Shown: piece after piece, positions 5,753-7,073 of the stretch | How positions within the stretch are numbered: the first letter of the stretch is position 1 | Layout: every line of letters starts with the position of its first letter | Assembly (NCBI GenBank): GCA_031278835.1 | Contig: JAITJP010000315.1 | Span: 1 to 7,073, forward strand | DNA from: Deltaproteobacteria bacterium | GTDB lineage: Bacteria > Desulfobacterota > Desulfarculia > Adiutricales > Adiutricaceae | DNA length: 7,073 nucleotides | Reading direction: 5' to 3' | Program-made: the position numbers and the translations under genes | The notes under the pieces: model-generated | Databases searched by the model: none | Told to the model about the DNA's origin: nothing | The model's input: the letters and a program-made list of their open reading frames with translations, nothing else

Positions 5753-6600
5753 ACCCCTCTAAGGCTCAGAAATTGAATCTCTGAGAATCACCTAAAAAAC
5801 CTGGGCTGGATTTGTCTTTACGCTGATTATATCACAATCGGCCAACCCTCCGCGGCCAAATGTGGATATCGCGGCTTACCTTGGCCTTTTCATGGGGCTC
5901 CCAGGGAAAAACCGTAAATTTCTCCTAATCAAATTTTACTGGTATTTTTTAGAATTATCAAGTAAATAGCTGCTAAAAAGGCCTATGAAGAGGACCTTTG
6001 AATCACCTTCAATCATAAGTTAATAATTTTTCTAGTTTTTTTTGCTAAATCAATTGCCCCGTGCTGGTCAGAATTCTGTCAAATCGTTCTTGGGTTAATT
6101 TTAAGCCCGCGTCGGGCTAAGGGCAAAAATAGTTAAGCGGAAATTTTGAAGCGGCCAGAAGTTCTCGTAAAGAAAAAACTCACCTCTCCCCTAGCCTCAA
6201 AACCGCCTCAAAAAGAATCAAAATTTTACTAAAATATAAGTCATCGGGCTATATTTCTGTATATTGTGTCAACTTAAAATTTAACTTTATGTAAATATAA
6301 AATATCAAAATATACATAAATATACCCGTGTTCTTATTTTTTGAGCTTCAGGATTTTGCCTTGGTTGAGGTCTAATTAGCAATTTCTAAAAAATTTACTT
6401 TCTATTGGCCGGCCCTTTTAATAATAAAACCCGGCCTTGGCCTGGACAATTATCTAACAAATGTTTTTCTAAACTTTGGATGCCGCTTGCGCTCGGGATT
6501 TATCTTAAAAAATAGCCTTTTAAATTTTTAATTACTTGATGGTCTAGCGAAAAAAAATTATGATTTTTTTGGCGCCTCGGGAGGGCTTCTAAAACAAAAG
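5753..6600. other. Long AT-rich non-coding stretch without a recognisable gene
   Basis: I find no reading frame here with a ribosome binding site or protein-like content on either strand, and no known RNA gene. Small structures include CTCAGA/TCTGAG arms (5765-5770 and 5780-5785), the tight hairpin AGCCCG-CGT-CGGGCT (6104-6118), and a GGCCGG/CCGGCC pair (6407-6412 and 6431-6436). The part from about 6230 to 6330 is very rich in A and T. The region looks like decayed or regulatory DNA. Confidence 0.5.
5826..5834 (-). promoter_or_regulatory. Possible extended -10 promoter facing the tandem repeats
   Basis: Read on the - strand, TGATATAAT is a perfect extended -10 element (TGnTATAAT). No good -35 is seen upstream. 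Transcription would run leftward through the three repeat copies towards the zinc-ribbon gene. In AT-rich DNA such a match can arise by chance. Confidence 0.35.
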
Positions 6601-6601
6601 C

Positions 6602-6650
6602 GGCCGAGGCTCAGTTGGAAATATGAGCCTCGGCCTTATTTTTTTGTTTT
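6602..6650. terminator. Strong intrinsic terminator, possibly bidirectional
   Basis: GGCCGAGGCTCA (6602-6613) pairs perfectly over 12 bp with TGAGCCTCGGCC (6624-6635) around a 10-nt loop. On the + strand it is followed by TTATTTTTTTGTTTTTT, a strong U-tract. On the - strand it is followed by GCTTTTGTTTT. The only identified gene pointing into it is the - strand tRNA-Lys, about 200 bp away, so it may end that transcript. The better T-run is on the + strand, where no upstream gene is recognised. Confidence 0.85.
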
Positions 6651-6673
6651 TTGTGATTTTAAAATATCTTGGT

Positions 6674-6728
6674 CAGACCTAAGCCTGAGGGAGATTGCGG
6701 CCTTCTTTAATTCTAAACCGCAGGTCTG
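6674..6728. other. Nested inverted repeats downstream of tRNA-Lys
   Basis: CAGACC (6674-6679) pairs with GGTCTG (6723-6728). Inside it, TGCGG (6696-6700) pairs with CCGCA (6718-6722), leaving a 16-nt one-sided bulge. On the - strand this lies between the tRNA and the terminator, so the tRNA 3' trailer could fold here. The stems are short and no known RNA family is recognised. Confidence 0.3.
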
Positions 6729-6832
6729 GGGATGTTTCGGCAACCAGGGGGCGTTTTTCGATCCAGGTTAGACATACCTTAGACATTGGGAAGCGGCTTA
6801 CTCAGCAAAATCACCTAAGCTATTGAAATTAT

Positions 6833-6907
6833 TGGTGCGCCATGTAGGACTCGAACCTACAGCCTAATGATTAAGAGTCATTTGCTCTACCATTGAGCTA
6901 ATGGCGC
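6833..6907 (-). tRNA. tRNA-Lys (anticodon CTT) with encoded CCA
   Basis: On the - strand the sequence folds into a complete cloverleaf. The acceptor GCGCCAT/ATGGCGC has seven perfect pairs. The D arm is GCTC-AATGGTA-GAGC, the anticodon arm AATGA-CTCTTAA-TCATT with CTT at positions 34-36, the variable loop five bases, and the T arm GTAGG-TTCGAGT-CCTAC. The discriminator is A and CCA is encoded (6833-6835). It decodes AAG. No sign of an integrated element or a duplicated 3' end is seen within the window. Confidence 0.96.
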
Positions 6908-6920
6908 AATCTAAACAGTA

Positions 6921-6949
6921 ACTATAGCCTTATTCGGGGAGTTAGTCAA
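6921..6949 (-). promoter_or_regulatory. Sigma70-type promoter of tRNA-Lys
   Basis: Read on the - strand, TTGACT (-35, + strand 6944-6949) and TATAGT (-10, 6921-6926) are separated by exactly 17 bp. Transcription would start near 6914, leaving a leader of about 7 nt before the mature tRNA end at 6907. The spacing and position make this the best promoter in the window. Confidence 0.8.
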
Positions 6950-6989
6950 GGCCAAAATTGAGACGGGGTTTAGATTTTTTCTATGTAAA

Positions 6990-7057
6990 AAATACTCAAA
7001 TTTAACATACTTGAATAGACCTATTAAATAAGGCTTAAAATTAGTTATTGAGTATTT
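6990..7057. repeat. Inverted repeat at the right edge
   Basis: AAATACTCAA (6990-6999) and TTGAGTATTT (7048-7057) are perfect 10-bp inverted arms 48 bp apart. A second pair, AGCCTTATT (6926-6934) and AATAAGGCT (7027-7035), interleaves with it and reaches into the tRNA promoter. No gene is seen in 6908-7073 apart from the promoter. The meaning is unknown, and chance is possible in this AT-rich sequence. Confidence 0.35.
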
Positions 7058-7073
7058 AATCCGTAGTGTTCAA

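Noticed and set aside
6679..6786. 35-codon - strand frame downstream of tRNA-Lys
   Set aside because: No Shine-Dalgarno, no recognised family, and short enough to occur by chance.
6833..6907. tRNA-Lys as an integration site
   Set aside because: No second copy of the tRNA 3' end and no integrase gene are present in the window.

Overview
The window has two halves. The left half (about 1-4390) is GC-rich, densely coding and all on the + strand. It holds four genes of a bacterial-microcompartment (BMC) locus for coenzyme-B12-dependent metabolism, most likely ethanolamine breakdown. In order these are a EutT-type ATP:cob(I)alamin adenosyltransferase (62-817), the ethanolamine ammonia-lyase reactivase EutA (830-2272), a PduS/RnfC-like flavo-iron-sulfur cobalamin reductase (2347-3705), and a tandem-domain, Fe-S-type BMC shell protein of the PduT family (3824-4372). 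Together they form a cobalamin care module. EutA releases damaged cofactor from the lyase, PduS reduces the corrinoid, EutT re-adenosylates it, and PduT could carry electrons across the shell to or from PduS. The lyase subunits (eutBC), the aldehyde and alcohol dehydrogenases and the hexameric shell proteins are not in the window and probably lie upstream of position 1.

The right half (about 4390-7073) is AT-richer and nearly empty. A convergent - strand gene (4406-5044) encodes a small zinc-ribbon protein with two predicted membrane segments and no assigned function. It is followed by about 1.8 kb without a convincing gene. This stretch contains a 224-bp tandem repeat (two complete copies and a partial third, 5247 to about 5752) with a shorter AT-rich motif nested inside it, a possible - strand extended -10 promoter at 5826, and a strong, possibly bidirectional terminator hairpin at 6602-6650. 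Near the right edge is a complete - strand tRNA-Lys(CTT) gene with encoded CCA (6833-6907) and a well-formed sigma70-type promoter (6921-6949).

Organism: a bacterium, probably anaerobic or host-associated given the microcompartment and the oxygen-sensitive PduS chemistry. GGCC is strikingly frequent, one gene starts with TTG, and large stretches are non-coding. The mixture of eut and pdu components is unlike the classic enterobacterial eut operon. A Desulfobacterota-type (deltaproteobacterial) or Firmicutes-like gut symbiont would fit, but the window has no phylogenetic marker that settles this.
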